From: Trichostrongylus colubriformis
Lineage: Eukaryota > Nematoda > Chromadorea > Rhabditida > Trichostrongylidae
NCBI GenBank assembly: GCA_963978905.1
Contig: OZ022257.1
Coordinates: 25,621,274-25,685,273, forward strand
DNA: 64,000 nucleotides
Reading direction: 5' to 3'
Part shown: one piece after another, positions 24,899 through 37,062 of the stretch
Position numbering within the stretch: the first letter of the stretch is position 1
Layout: each line of letters starts with the position of its first letter
The notes under the pieces: model-generated
The model's database searches: none
Told to the model about the DNA's origin: nothing
What the model saw: only the letters and a program-made list of their open reading frames with translations
Position numbers and translations under genes: made by a program

Positions 24899-26438
24899 AG
24901 ACTACGTTGACACGAATTCGACGTACGAGGAGCTACTCAACACCCTGGCTGTGGCGGCCTCCATTGCCACAGTACCCGGAAAGAACCACGAAGAACGTAG
25001 GCTCTCGAGGAGAACAAGGGAGCTGCTGCAAACACGTGCCGAGCTCGCGCTCGATTCGAAACGCCACATGGAGTTTGTAATCTTCTCCAGACAATGCCGA
25101 GCCAGCTATGAACACGACTTGGAGCAGTACCGCAACCGCATCCTGGAGAAAGCAGCATCTAACAGGCGGAGCATTAAGCTTACCAAAACGAGCCTGACGA
25201 CCGAGCGAGTGACCATCGAGGCGCTGCGGACTGAAGACGTCGTCGTGACCAACCGGCCTGGCATCGAGAAGGATGCCGCTGACTTCTACACCAAGCTTTA
25301 CGAAGATCGCCTACAACTACCGAAAAAGGACTACCGCCCCGGGAACGTGCCTGCAGTGCTCGCCTCCGAAGTGCGTCATGCGATCTCCCAAATGCAGCCA
25401 AACCGAGCACCAGGACTTGACCGGGTGACCGCCGAGCTGCTCAAGGTAGGAGGACCGAACCTACACAGGGCGCTTGCGAGGATCTTTTCGGAGCATCTTG
25501 ACGGCAAGCCTATCCCGGAGGGCTGGAGAATGGCGAAGCTGATTTTGCTGCCGAAGAAGGGACCGCGGAAACTCCTGTCCAACTGGCGCCCCATCGCTCT
25601 ACTCAGCTTACTCTACAAGACCTACTCCAAGGTTCTGCTGGACAGACTGAAGAGGAAATTGGAGGAGGAACAGCCACGAGAGCAAGCGAGATTCCGGAGC
25701 GGATACAGCTGTGCAGACCACATTCAAGCGGTATCCCAACTCGTGGAGCGCTGCCGAGAGTACAACCTGCCACTCGTGCTCACCTTCATCGACTACGAAA
25801 AGGCGTTCGACCAGCTCGATTACGGATTCCTGCTAAGAGCTCTGGAGAAGTTGAACATCGAGGATGGATACCTTGCCGCGTTATCCGACTGCTACAGCAA
25901 CAACTGGCTGCTTCTCAGGCTATTCTCCAATGAATTGAAGATTCCAGTGCATCGTGGAGTCAAGCAGGGCAACACCGTATCTCCTATGCTATTCACTGCC
26001 GCGCTCGAGATCATATTCCGACAACTAGGCTGGGAACAGTACGGAGTCTCAATCGACGGTGAGAAGCTGACACACCTACGCTTTGCCGACGACATAGTAC
26101 TGATCACAAGAACGATGGACGAGGGGGAGAAGATGTTGAATCAGTTAAACAAGGAGAGCGAAAAGGCGGGCCTGCGCATCAACATCAAGAAGACGCAATA
26201 CATCCGAAACGAAACAGCAGCGGAGGCGGAACCACATGGAGAGATCAAGCTGAATGGTGAACCTATAGAGGAAGCGACCGAGTACATCTACCTTGGTAGG
26301 GCCATCAACGCCAAAAACACGCTGACTTTGGAGCTGACGAGACGGACGAGAGCCGGTTGGGCAGCGTACAACAACATCAAGGAGGCGCTCAGCACACTAC
26401 GGGACCACGAGATGAAGGCCACCCTCTTCAACACATGA
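24783..26438 (+). pseudogene. RTE LINE reverse transcriptase domain
   Basis: Meaningful sequence starts near 24,890 (IEDYVDTNSTYEELL). RT landmarks in order are APGLDRVTAELLK, NWRPIALLSLLYKTYSKV, FIDYEKAFDQLD (motif A), GVKQGNTVSPMLF (motif B) and [10 protein letters not shown] (motif C with both catalytic Asp). The frame is cut by TGA at 26,436-26,438, but the same frame continues with VLPALCYGSETWAY, the usual RTE C-terminal region, to the TAG at 26,649. Confidence 0.92.
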
Positions 26439-26905
26439 GTACTCCCCGCACTGTGCTACGGATCGGAGACATGGGCATACACTAGCACGACATTGAGCCG
26501 CATCAGAACCGCCCACCGCGCGATTGAGAGACACCTGCTTGAATACACCACTTACCGGCAGAGGAATGAAGGACTGAGTAGCGAGGACATGCGCAAGAGA
26601 TCAGGACTGGCAGACCCGCTCGGGTACATGGCCCGAAGCAAGCACAAATAGGCCGGACATATTCAACGGAGGACCGACGGACGATGGACGCGAGCAGTCA
26701 CCGACTGGAGACCTCGAGATGTCACGAGGCCGATGGGCAGACCTCCGATACGCTGGGCAGATTCTATTCGACAAACCACAAGACTGTTCTACCGTTTCAG
26801 ACGCGCCTCTAAACCTGGCCAACTGCAGCGAGGGACCGCGATCTGTGGGCTCCGCGCCGACAGGCCGATAGGAACATCCAAGCATCCAAGTGTCCAAGTA
26901 AGTAG
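26439..26905 (+). pseudogene. RTE LINE C-terminal region, after premature stops
   Basis: In frame with the RT after the TGA: LPALCYGSETWAY, a conserved pattern also present in the second LINE of this window ([13 protein letters not shown]), then [15 protein letters not shown] and GRPPIRWAD. A TAG at 26,649 replaces the expected Trp before AGHI. After about 26,820 the conserved ARDRDLW pattern is in another frame, ending at TAG 26,903-26,905. Confidence 0.8.
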
Positions 26906-29576
26906 TCGACGGCGCTTGATAGAGGCCTCCGTTTCAAGGCTACTTCTGACAATCACGTTCCAAAATCACACACACATTCAGTTGTGTGCGCTAGTAAAGT
27001 GACGGGCGGCTAAATCACCTTGTCGCAGTGCTCTACTGCACGTAATTACCGCTAGTACTGCTAGTGTTAGCACCGCAGATGTGCAGCATGGCTAGTGGAA
27101 GGGATACGTAACTCCAACGTATTACTTTTTCCGGCTTTCTTGAAAAGGCGTCTACAACAAAAATGAATAACCCATCCGGACCATGAATAGGCACTGCAAG
27201 AAAAGACAGAGCATTCTACCCTACAGGTCGCAATTTTAGCTGTTACTGGGGCGAAATGTCGCCAAAGACATTGGTACTGGTGAAATTTCAACCTGAGAAC
27301 AGAAGTGTGCACGCTTTTTTTCATGGGTAACACAGCGCATTAGATGTAGGCATCGAACGCTGTTTGACAATAAATGAGTTGAAGTTGAAGGGAAGAGAGA
27401 TAGAAGAATTGCATATTAGGGTCTTAAAGAAGCAGATGAGAGCGATAATGAATCATAAACAACAACCAAAGCTTTCAGTATCGAGCTGCGTCTCTCAAAC
27501 TTAAGACAAACACCCTAATCGCAAATGTTTACATAGAAAAGCTCATAGAAGTTGACTCGTAGACTCGAGTACTAATAAACTCCTCGATGCGTCGTTGTTG
27601 TCATTTTCATACAACGTGACGGGAACGTTCCTGAGCAGAAAAAGCTAAGTTGGTTCGTAAAATTTCCTCGTTATCTTGAAAACCCCCCTCACGATGTTCC
27701 TTATGAGCCAGTGTGATGAGAGAACTCGGAAATCATTATCCTTGGCCGGTTATTCGAATCGGAATGGACACCGAAGACGCTCATCTGTCAACTTCCTACA
27801 TCCCTTGAACAAATAAGGAAGCCGTTTTTTGCCCAGTTTTTTGCTTAATAGGCAGTTTTAAAAAGCTATGCAGAAGGCAATTACACGATGTGGTAAGCCA
27901 TAAAAACTAAAATGCACACTAAATGATCACACTTTCGTCATTTCAAACACGGTCTACTGTGGCCAAAAAATGGCACCACTTGTGAAAGCGTTTTATTTGT
28001 TTGTGTAGTAACTTCCAGGAACGGATCTGTCCCATAGTGCAGGTGTTGAGGTCTACCACATCCCCTTCCTGGTATAATTTGATGAAGTCGATGTTGTTGA
28101 TCCTGTTCCATGTCGCTAACGTGATGTATAGATTTTGTCCAGTGGACTGATATTAAAACGATAATGTGAGGAAGGATGGGAGAGAAGGGGGTGGGCATCG
28201 CTAAAGGACACACCGTTTTGAAAAGAGAGGAATAATCGGACGTAAAAAATATGTGCTAATACCGTAAGGGGGGGGGGGGTGAAGACAGGAGAAATTAGTT
28301 TGTTGGTTATTTCCATTCTCCACATATTTCGAGTAACATTAAGTGGGAGAACGGGCATAAGTTTATAGATAGATACGCGCCTTATCGGTAATCCTTTTGT
28401 AAATGGAGTCTTTGCCACGAATGAATCATGCAATTAACATCAATGAGCGACTTGCTTCGTTCACGCTGAATGCATATACAGCTGAGACTCAAATCAAAAC
28501 TGAAACCGAATGACATCATCTGTCATTTCAACCTCTCAGCGCGCATATCCTCGCAGTTGATTCTGATAATGCCACCTATCATGAGCTTTATTGTAATACG
28601 TAAACCTCAAGGGGTAAAAGCTCAAGAAGATCCTCAAAACGATGAAGAGTTGGTAAAAGAAAGTTAGGGGACTCGACGACGTCTTGGGGCAAGCGATAAA
28701 TTAATTTAGTCCCAGCTCGACAGCAAACAAACAAGAAATACCCACTCACGAACAAATTGACGAGAGATGCCCTAAAAACAGAATATAGCAAGAAGAATGA
28801 CCAATGCTGATCACGATTTCGGAAGTTGTCAGACAGGACTGGCTGGGTTGCCTAAGAAGACTAAAAGTAAATAAACTAACTAACCAGTTAAAAAGATCTG
28901 CGCAATCTTATCCTACCTAATAAGACACTTTTCCTTCAACACTTGACGATTTTCACATTGGATATTTCCAAATATCATGATCACTTATTCCAATACCTAC
29001 ACTTTCTTTTCTTACCATATTTTTACATTCAAAATCAATTTCGAACACAATAATCCTTTCTCTCTACCTCAAATCTGCCCAAGTAGAAACACGTTCCATT
29101 ATCTGGCCATCTGGATGTGATGTAAACCTTTCCGATCAGCAAATGGCTATTAATCTTCGGTTCCTGCCATGCAAAAAAAAAATGTCGCACCTGCCGCTAT
29201 CTTTGCATGAGTTTCAAAAAGTACTCGATCTCGTGCGCCAAGGATGAAGGTAGACTTGAGTATCCAAAAATTCAAGAGAGAAAACCATTTATGTAATCTC
29301 AGTTGGGTGGTCACAATTGCAGTACGTAAATTAAGAGAAGGCGAAGTAAAACGCAGAAGTCATTTGGACAGTTTCTGAGCTCACCACTTGTACAATTATG
29401 AAACCCTTCTACTCAAGAAACCGGGCTCTAAGTTGGTACGGTAGCCATAAGAACCTTGTGTAGGAAGTTTGCAAGTTTATGAGGAGCACGCTGCCCTCTG
29501 CATCTCGTGCAGTGGCAGTTATGACAGAATTATTTGAACACTAATGCACTACACAGGCAGGGCCCTTTCTCCACAG
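26906..29576. other. No supported gene
   Basis: A run of 12 G lies at 28,268-28,279. The stretch near 28,835-28,890 (ACTGGCTGGGTTGCCTAAG, then AAATAAACTAACTAACC) resembles a LINE-type 3' end with a short repeat tail, but no coding part precedes it. Open frames here match nothing I recognise. Confidence 0.35.
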
Positions 29577-29717
29577 TAGTCGAGCTTGAAGTCCGCAAAT
29601 CAGTTTCGGAAGAAAGAAATGCCAGAAGTGAGAGCGAAGCGACCATTATTGGGAGTAATTCGGCAACATTCATTGAATACAGTGAAAATCTCTTCAAACT
29701 GCAGCAAGTGATAGGGG
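29577..29717 (+). other. Candidate isolated exon, unrecognised
   Basis: 141 bases between a good acceptor (CCCTTTCTCCACAG) and a good donor (GGGG then GTATGT), open in a phase that gives VELEVRKSVSEERNARSESE and ends KLQQVIGG. The composition is charged and partly helical. Flanking exons were not found, so this is either part of a sparse gene or a chance combination. Confidence 0.3.
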
Positions 29718-32059
29718 GTATGTAGGCGCTATGTTCAGCGAAGTGGTTCCTTTCCGATTCCACTGAAATTCTCTTAAATTTGAGTGAGCGCAGCTCTTCT
29801 GGAGCATGTGAAGGCCAACTCAATCAACTGTTTACTTAGATCTCTCAACACATGGATTCATTAAGCACATAGAAGCTGTGCTATTTTGACGGATTCCCAG
29901 AGGGGTTATTTTCTATGCAATCTAACTATATGGCATTGAGCACAGACGTCCCCGACGATTCCTCGAATTTTCGTCGTTCAAAAGTTAAAGCATTTCTATA
30001 ATGGATTGTTTAGAATACAATAGACTTGTAAAATATGCTCTGTTGCGGCTTGAGGTCAACAACAACAAAACAATCGTAGCGAGAAGGACTTGCGGCGTAA
30101 CCCTCCAATGAAAGAACTAGCAGACAAATGTCCGCTGCGTCTGAACATTCCCCAAAGTTCATAAGAAAAATGACTTCCTGAAGTTGAAAAGAAGTTTTTG
30201 TGTCCACTCATATCTTCTTGGGGCAGTTGTCTCCTAGGATAGCTTGTATCTCATGAAAAGCAGTTTTTCTAATAGAAAACGGAGAAACGAGGTGTGAAAG
30301 AGAGATTTTCTTAGAGAGCGACATCTCGATGTGAAGCTCAGAGATCAGAACGGAAGCCATGACGGGCAGAACGCGATAATCGGTACACTGCGATTAAACT
30401 CGTCAGCGGCGCGGCTACCCGTCAAAAGAGTGAGGGTGCCATGCCACACGCGAGGTATATAAAACATAGCAAATGGAAAACTGAGAGTGTCGAAGCTGAG
30501 GAGAACTGCTGGAAATACTGAAAGCTCCTCCCACCATTTCTGTACTACCACAGCAAACAAACCTAGAAAACGGAACTCACTTCAGCTGAATGGTTATGGT
30601 GAGGAGGTAATTCTCAGCTGTGATATGAGCCACTCCTGTAAGCAAGGTCCGTAATAAGACCTAGTGACTTCTTCATGCTGTGGTGAGAGTTCACCGATTT
30701 CAATGTAACAAAAAATCTTTGGTTTTATTAACCAAGAACTTTGTTTGTTTGTTTGTTTGCGGTATGTTGGCAGCTAATTATGTAAGTATGTAGGTAGATA
30801 GGTATGTGAATCCTCGTCCATCCGCTAATGAATGATTGTGATAAAGGGAATCGACAGTGGAAGAACCAGCCCCGGAGATGAGCAACAGAATGGTCAGCAG
30901 TATCAATATACGGATGTGACAGTGCCAACCGCGTACTAAAACGCTTGCTTAGTACATCCGCTGTCAGTCTGCGATGTGCTGACGTCGCATAGGTGTCAGG
31001 CGGCGAAATCGGCAGATTTAAACAGTGCAGTTAAGACTAAGCCAGTCAAAGGAAAACGAGCAAATGAGAGCGATTGTAGGTCTTCCAATAAGTTGAGTCG
31101 GCATCGGGTAATGGGTCATCCCAGCAAGTGATCATCGGCGTCAACAAGACCTCTCTCTCACGTTCGATCTAAAAAGAAGTCGGCAATGGCTGAGCTCTTC
31201 CCGGTTCTCTTCAAACCGTTGTATTACATTTCTATTCAATTATTTAACGCGCTAACCCTCTCAAAACACTTGCGGAATATGTCCTGGAGCTTCGAGCACG
31301 AGGACGAAATTTATTACTGAGTTGTTATAGCTTGTGAAATCGAAACAAACTACTAAAGTTTACTGGAGTGAATGCGTAACCCAAGAAGATGAAAACGTAT
31401 CATTGAGATGTTGTCGCTTGTTAAATTGAAACGATCTACTTAGTTTGATTAGCGTGAATGCGTACACCAAGGAAGTAGTTCAGAAGAAGAGCGGACAGGA
31501 GTTTAGAAATGTTGAGTCAAAACTCTTCCTAACCAATTCGTTTCCCATGTTAAAGAAAAATTTCGGGAATTAAGCCGAATTCACTGCATAATTCGTAAAA
31601 AATACATCAAAACTTGGAATTCTTGAAAATACTCTCGCTCGAGAAGCATCATAAAAAGCATTCAAAGGTTCTCAATGCGAAGATTTTTTATAAACAAACC
31701 TTTGGCAGAGATTGTCCAGTGACTTGTCAGGGTTATTAGCACAAGAGCCCTATGGACGTTATGAAGTGGCAGTGCTTCTAGGTACTCTTCTAGGTATTCT
31801 TAGTTTGCCCACGTAAAAAGTGATAACGCGGAAACATGCGTGTCGCTCGTTTCTGTTACCTTACTCTGCGCAGACCTTAGAATCGGCGAAATGCTGCCGG
31901 TTCGTTGCTCTGAACTACTGATTATCTCCACATAGAGGGAACAGAAGCGTTTCTTCAGAGTTGTTTTAGTCCGCAATATTTTCGTACCTACGGGCAACCG
32001 CGCCGTACCTACGGGCAAACGCCGCATTCCGCCGCGGTACACTTCAAACAAACCATCCA
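29718..32059. other. No supported gene; short repeats
   Basis: A (TTTG)n run lies at 30,741-30,759. Two diverged copies of an approximately 89-bp unit are adjacent at 31,321 and 31,410 (both with TGAATGCGTA). A duplicated CCGTACCTACGGGCAA unit lies at about 31,984-32,025. A TATA-like GGTATATAAAAC occurs near 30,455 with no gene attached. Confidence 0.35.
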
Positions 32060-32469
32060 AGAAAGAATGAATGTTTCTTTGTTACCCATATATTTATGTT
32101 CCATTTGCCATATAAGAGCAGCACGCAAAGTTTCACGCGAAAAAGTGAGAATTTGGCTAAGGTACAGCCCCCCACCCCATTCTCGGCCATATGGGTGGGC
32201 CTCCTGGTAAAAGTCCTGTCCCGCCGTCCGCCGCTGTTGGGAACGGAGAGTGGGACTGCTTACGCAAGTTTGTGCTCCTACAATACGTTTCTACGTCTCC
32301 GACCGCGGTGGACGACGGGGTGGGCACTTGCTCGGAGGCCGCGCCCACCCGGACGAGACTTTGTGGTACTGCATCTGCATCTTGGCCGGGATCACAATTT
32401 TTCGCGTGAAACTTTGCGTGCGGCCCACATCAGGCAAATGCACACCCAATTTTCCGTGGGCGATTCCTT
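32060..32469. mobile_element. TA-target MITE of the AAGGAATCG family, copy 1 (diverged)
   Basis: It is homologous along its length to the element at 49,937-50,363: ACCCATATATTTATGTT, TTTCACGCGAAAAA, GGTGGGC..., and the right end GTGGGCGATTCCTT followed by TA (32,470-32,471). The left terminus has decayed. Inverted arms flank a GC-rich middle. There is no transposase gene. Confidence 0.75.
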
Positions 32470-32471
32470 TA

Positions 32472-34218
32472 GGAGTAAGTGAAGCTATTCATCGGACCAG
32501 CTCAACAGATGGGGCTCACATCCTGTTTCTTTTATCAGCCAGGAGATTCTGATGATGGTAAGATGATTTTTAGGGCTGGCGTTTTTTTTTTCTTGAAACT
32601 TTTCTTAGGTGAATACCCAAGTAACTTGACCGTTGGCTGCCTAGCAAGTGATTTCGTTATAGTGTAGCATTTATGTAAATCATTTAAATTCGCCTAGTCT
32701 AGAGGAAGGGTGTGGTTGAGTTTCGAGAACGAATACTATTTTCACGATATGCTAGATGAGAGCAAACTGTTGTTGGAAAAGACCCTGTGCCTCCATCTAA
32801 GTGAATCAGCAATTGTGCATTGTTAGGTAGCTCATGGGAACTTTTCAAAAAATTTGTAGCGTGGAAAAATTTATTTACAGCTGTCAACTGTTCCTACGGT
32901 GGTCAGGTATCGATTGAGCATGAAGCTAACATTCATGTTCAGTTATAGATGTGTCGACAACCATTTACACTTTGTGAGTGACAGGGAAATCCGATACTTG
33001 GTCTTTTGTGAGGGCAGTCGCGTAGATAGATGCTTTGCTCAGCAGTCATCGCGAAGTTATTTATTTATCTGTCTAATCAATTGGTTCCCACTGACGGTGT
33101 CAGAAAGAATGCTTTGAATAATTAAGTGATTCGTGCAAAAAGTTCATTATAAATTTTTGGAGGGTTGTGATTGGCTTGATCCCTGGAATAGATTGCTTAT
33201 GTGTAGTAGACCACCAGAGTATATGTCAAGTATACTTCTCAACATGATCTGTCAAATGTATGAACCACTTCAGAGATCCACGCAGACAGAAATCCAAATC
33301 AAGTTGTCAGGTCTAGGAATAAGGGGCATTCGAGAATTCAGCTTCCGATTCCCTACAGTGCTTTGTTTTTGCCTCATTGCCCTTATTCGTTTCCTGTTCA
33401 TCGAATAGTTTCTGTTAGTTATGAAGAATCATGAAGCTAGACTATACCCAGAATGGCTCAACTATTCAAAGTATATGTAAAAGAGCAGTTATCCTGTTTT
33501 TCTTCTGTTCACCTTTCCTGCACTGAAAGGAATGCATCCTGTATCGCACTGCACCAATGCAGTGGTGTTTCCTAGGCGACTTGGCGAGCAACTGTAAGCG
33601 CATCCAGCTAGAAGGAAATGAGAGATAAAATGAGTGATGTAATGGCGGTTTGCATAACCCAACCGTTCTCTGATGGTGAGCGTGCTCAGCTCAGCTTCTC
33701 TAAGACGCAGCACTGGCTGCTCTTACTCGTCGTCATCTTACGTGCGTGCAGAGTCACCTGGTCCTCTGTGTCGGCCTTGGGACTGTGACGCCTATCTATG
33801 AGAATTGTTCTTCAACACAAACAATTTTCTTGGAGAAAAAGGCGACTATTTTTTTCGAACAATAAGATGTTATCGGTAGCCAGCATATACAGACGAACAT
33901 TTTCACCCGAGCATCTCAAAAGGGTACTTGGCAGATTGCGGGGTAATTGGACTGTATAAAATGCGAGGTGCCCCCCCCCTCTCCAGTGCTACAGTCGAGA
34001 GAGAACGAAAATGACGGAACGAATCTCAGTCAAAAGTTCGAGAAAAAACTCCAGCTCCACCCTTCTCATTCCTTCCCTTTTTTCTCTGCAAAGTGATCGC
34101 TGATGGTAAAAGGCCGATGAGGGGCTCTGACAGCCATGTCGCTCAGCGCGGCCTCAAGCTTTGCCACAAGTTATCTCTTCGTAACTCGAAGAAAACTGGG
34201 ACATCAGCGGCTCTGAGA
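32472..34218. other. No supported gene
   Basis: Several open frames on both strands (for example 33,133-33,408 +) show no recognisable domain or convincing splice context. I see no repeat structure beyond simple sequence. Confidence 0.35.
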
Positions 34219-34500
34219 TCGTGGATGCAAGCTAGCGTGAGCACTATGTAGTCACGTAGAAGTCGTCGAATGCATGTGCACCAATTTCAGTCGTGGCTGG
34301 TTTTGTGATGAAGAGGCTATCACTAACTTAAAGTGCTTCAAGTACCTAGAAGGTTTCGATCAAAAAGTAGTCACAAGGTGTAGGAACATGTAGGAGCTGG
34401 AAGATGCGACGGTACTCCAGCAAGGACAAAGCCAGGTTGATTTCACTTCCTGCAATCCTAAACATCTGCAAAGCTTTATGGTCGTGGGAAACCTGCATGA
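34219..34500. repeat. Dispersed direct repeat (pair with 36,822-37,062), copy 1
   Basis: It shares GAGCACTATGTA, TCAGTCGTGGCTG / TAAGTCGTGGCTG, GTAGGAGCT, CGGTACTCCAGCAAG and AATCCTAAACATCTGC with 36,822-37,062, same orientation, about 2.6 kb apart. Read on the minus strand both contain LLEYR-IPxxY-like codons, so it may be a remnant of a coding repeat. I do not recognise the family. Confidence 0.65.
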
Positions 34501-35092
34501 ACTTCTGGAGTTTGATGGGAGCCTTCTCGAACTCAAAATTAGGACTCATTTTTCCTAAGTAATTCCAAGCAACAAAAGATAGGATGAGACCTTCAGAAAG
34601 GCTTTGGAACTAATGGCCGCAGCCGAATGAAAGTTAAGTGTAAGTTGAGGAAGAATCGAGCGGGATTCCCGAGAGAATTTTTGAAAAATGAATATGTTAT
34701 ACTGCGGATTGTACCACCACGTGATGCGAAATGGGTAGTTCCAACGCAAATTTTCTCTCTGTCAGCTTCTTGGGAAACAGCAGGGATTCGACTGCATATA
34801 GGATGTTTTTGCACTTCCCCTCGTTCGTGTAAGGCCGCTCAGGAAAAAACCTCGTTTATATGCGCAATATACGCATTATGCTTATAGAATTTGCTTTTAA
34901 AAATACATCAAAAATTGACTTTAGAAAAACGTCAACAATCGATGAAAAGGAGCCAGATAGTACCATGTCATCTTTAGATAGCCTCCAGATTGGCTGTGTG
35001 CTTGTGACCTGAAGATGTGGCTAAGGACCCAATGGGCTAGGTGGCTCCATTTCAAGAGCATCAACAATCGTACAGCCTGGAGGAGGATTATG

Positions 35093-35331
35093 GGGTGTGT
35101 ACCTTTATGTCAAGATGCCGCACTACGGCATGTCACAAGCGAAGCAATACGGACGAGCTAAAGGCGCCATGTTGTTGGGTCCCGAAGCGATTAGAAGTAA
35201 ACTGCGTATCGCACTCCTAGCATTAGTTGTAATCGTTCTGAAACCCAACTACCGCGACGCGCATAGCTCGCACGCACTGTGTCGCACGCCGCTAGTCGTC
35301 ATGCGGCTTCCTGATGTAAGGGTACACACCC
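35093..35331 (+). mobile_element. MITE with 9-bp target duplication (Mutator-like), copy 1
   Basis: The 239-bp element begins GGGTGTGTACC and ends with its complement GGTACACACCC; inverted similarity continues inward (TTATGTCAAGATGCCGCA versus TTACATCAGGAAGCCGCA). It is flanked by an exact 9-bp direct repeat AGGATTATG (35,084-35,092 and 35,332-35,340). 9-bp duplications are typical of the Mutator superfamily. The open frame at 35,097-35,423 runs through it by chance. A relative in opposite orientation is at 51,443-51,673. Confidence 0.85.
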
Positions 35332-35429
35332 AGGATTATGGGGATAGACCACCACTGCCCTGTATCACTGGAGGCAGAAAAGCTCTGACAAAGGAAACAA
35401 TTCGATTTCCCGTGGAACTTTGAAATGAG

Positions 35430-35790
35430 ACCCGGATGGATCGATAAAGCTTCGACTACTTATTATAACTGTGCAAATCAAAACTCTGAAGCGACGTAGG
35501 AGGTGTCAAAGTTGCCTGCGATTTTTCATGAGCGAGAAACTTTGCCATCAGCACAGCCAGTGCTGAACCATCAACGGCCACTGTGGCTCACTGGTTTTGT
35601 TCCGGATCTGCAGGATAGAGGTTGAGGGTCCACCCCTGCCGATGACGGTTCCTTATATTGTATTTCACTGTCAGTAAGTGCTTTTCTTTCACTTCTGAAC
35701 GTTTCCTTGTACTAGAACCTATTAAACCCGTCATTTACTCTGCCACTTTATTTATGCCTACTAACATTACTCACAAGGGAAGGATAGCAG
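35430..35790 (+). repeat. R1 dispersed repeat, copy d
   Basis: R1 unit with GAGACCCGGATGG, a tRNA-like middle (GGCCACTGTGGCTCACTGG, then GGTTGAGGGTCCAC), and a tail with TTCTGAACGTTTCCTTGTA and ACATTACTCACAAGGGA. It is tail to tail with copy e, about 600 bp away. Confidence 0.65.
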
Positions 35791-36399
35791 GTCGAAGAGA
35801 CTCCCGTACCACACGAATAGGTTTTGTTAAATAGAAAGATTATATAATATCCACGAACATGGGGTTGAGTTATCCCTCTAAGCAAACTTTTAGCCAAATC
35901 AGTTTTTGGACCAACTTCGAACAATTGCGGGTGGCCGTGGTAGTTTGTGGTAGTTTTTGTTTTTGGTGTGGATGAAGCAGTAGTTTTCTAATTTTCTTCT
36001 ACAAAAAAGATCCTGCTACCTGAACAAACCTACACATATCTTTTACACTTGCCCAGCGCACTAAACGTTCGTAGCAAGCGTCAAATGGGAGCATTTCCTC
36101 GGCAAGAGTCAACGACTTCTCCTTTGTTCAATGAGTTGCCACCCAATAGCTCGTAAATTCTTCCGAAAATTGGTCAAATTCTCGAGTTGGCTGAAAACTT
36201 GTCCCTTTTCCCTGAGCGCGAAAATCACACTACGACTGGCTCGCGCGTTATGAGCTTCCGAACGTACCATGTAATAGCATTATCATTCAGATAAACGACC
36301 TCAGAAAATCGTTCAGCAGATATTGTACACAGGTTTGAAATCAGTGTCCAAAGCATATCGAGTGCTATTGTCTCATTGCAAAAGGCCACTTTAAACTGG

Positions 36400-36830
36400 T
36401 TTCCTTCCCTTGTGAGTAATGTTAGTAGTAACGAATAAAGTAGCAGAGTAAATGATGGATGCCATAGATACCAGTATGTACAAGGAAACATTCAGAATTG
36501 AAGGAGAAACACTTACTTACAATGAAAGACGAAATGCAAAAAACCTTCAACAACGAGGAGCAAACCCTCATTGTCAGATCCCATCCTGCAGGACCGATAC
36601 ACTACCAGTGAGCCACAGCTGCCGTTGAAGGTTTGGCAACTGCCGTGCTTGGCAAAGTGCCTTGCTCATGAGATATCACAGGCGAACTTCGACCCCTCCT
36701 AACTCGCTTCAGTATGGATTTGTGCAATTTTGCTTTTAACGGTTATAATCCGTGTTCGGGGCTCTATCGATGCATCTGGGTCTCGCTTCAAAGCTCATTG
36801 GAGAGTTGAAACCTTTTTCCTATGAGATCG
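36400..36830 (-). repeat. R1 dispersed repeat, copy e (inverse of copy d)
   Basis: It starts TCCCTTGTGAGTAATGTTAG (the complement of copy d's tail), passes through the tRNA-like middle (GTGAGCCACAGCTGCCGTTG at about 36,608) and GCAAAGTGCCTTGCTCATGA, and ends near GAGTTGAAACC. As with copies b and c, the two copies are inverted, so R1 pairs may be long terminal inverted repeats of larger elements. Confidence 0.65.
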
Positions 36831-37062
36831 GGAATGCGGGCTAGCAGGAGCACTATGTATCAGGTAGAAAGTAGGCGAGTGCATAGACAGCAATTTAAGT
36901 CGTGGCTGAGGGTCTCTCCCTATACACCGGATTTTCGATCGAAAGGTAGTTACCAGATACAGAAACAGGTAGGAGCTAGGGATGCAACGGTACTCCAGCA
37001 AGAGCAAAGCCAGGATGATTTCACAATCCTAAACATCTGCAAAACTTCATGGTCGTGAAGAC
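36822..37062. repeat. Dispersed direct repeat (pair with 34,219-34,500), copy 2
   Basis: It starts GAGATCGGGAATGCGGGCTA right at the outer end of R1 copy e and ends near CTTCATGGTCGTG. It is shorter than copy 1, with small deletions. Confidence 0.65.

Larger units (their letters stand above)
23954..26905 (+). mobile_element. RTE-clade non-LTR retrotransposon (LINE), decayed
   Basis: One polyprotein gene with an N-terminal apurinic-type endonuclease and a C-terminal reverse transcriptase in RTE order, ending almost at the stop codon as usual for RTE elements. The last bases before the end are three CATCCAAG-like units (26,874-26,899), matching the short-tandem 3' tails of this clade. It is broken by a +1 shift near 24,880, TGA at 26,436-26,438, TAG at 26,649-26,651 and a -1 shift near 26,820. 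It is GC-richer than its surroundings. Confidence 0.9.

Noticed and set aside
35097..35423. 108-codon open frame on the plus strand
   Set aside because: It lies almost wholly within the 9-bp-target MITE and runs into its flank; no homologous domain.
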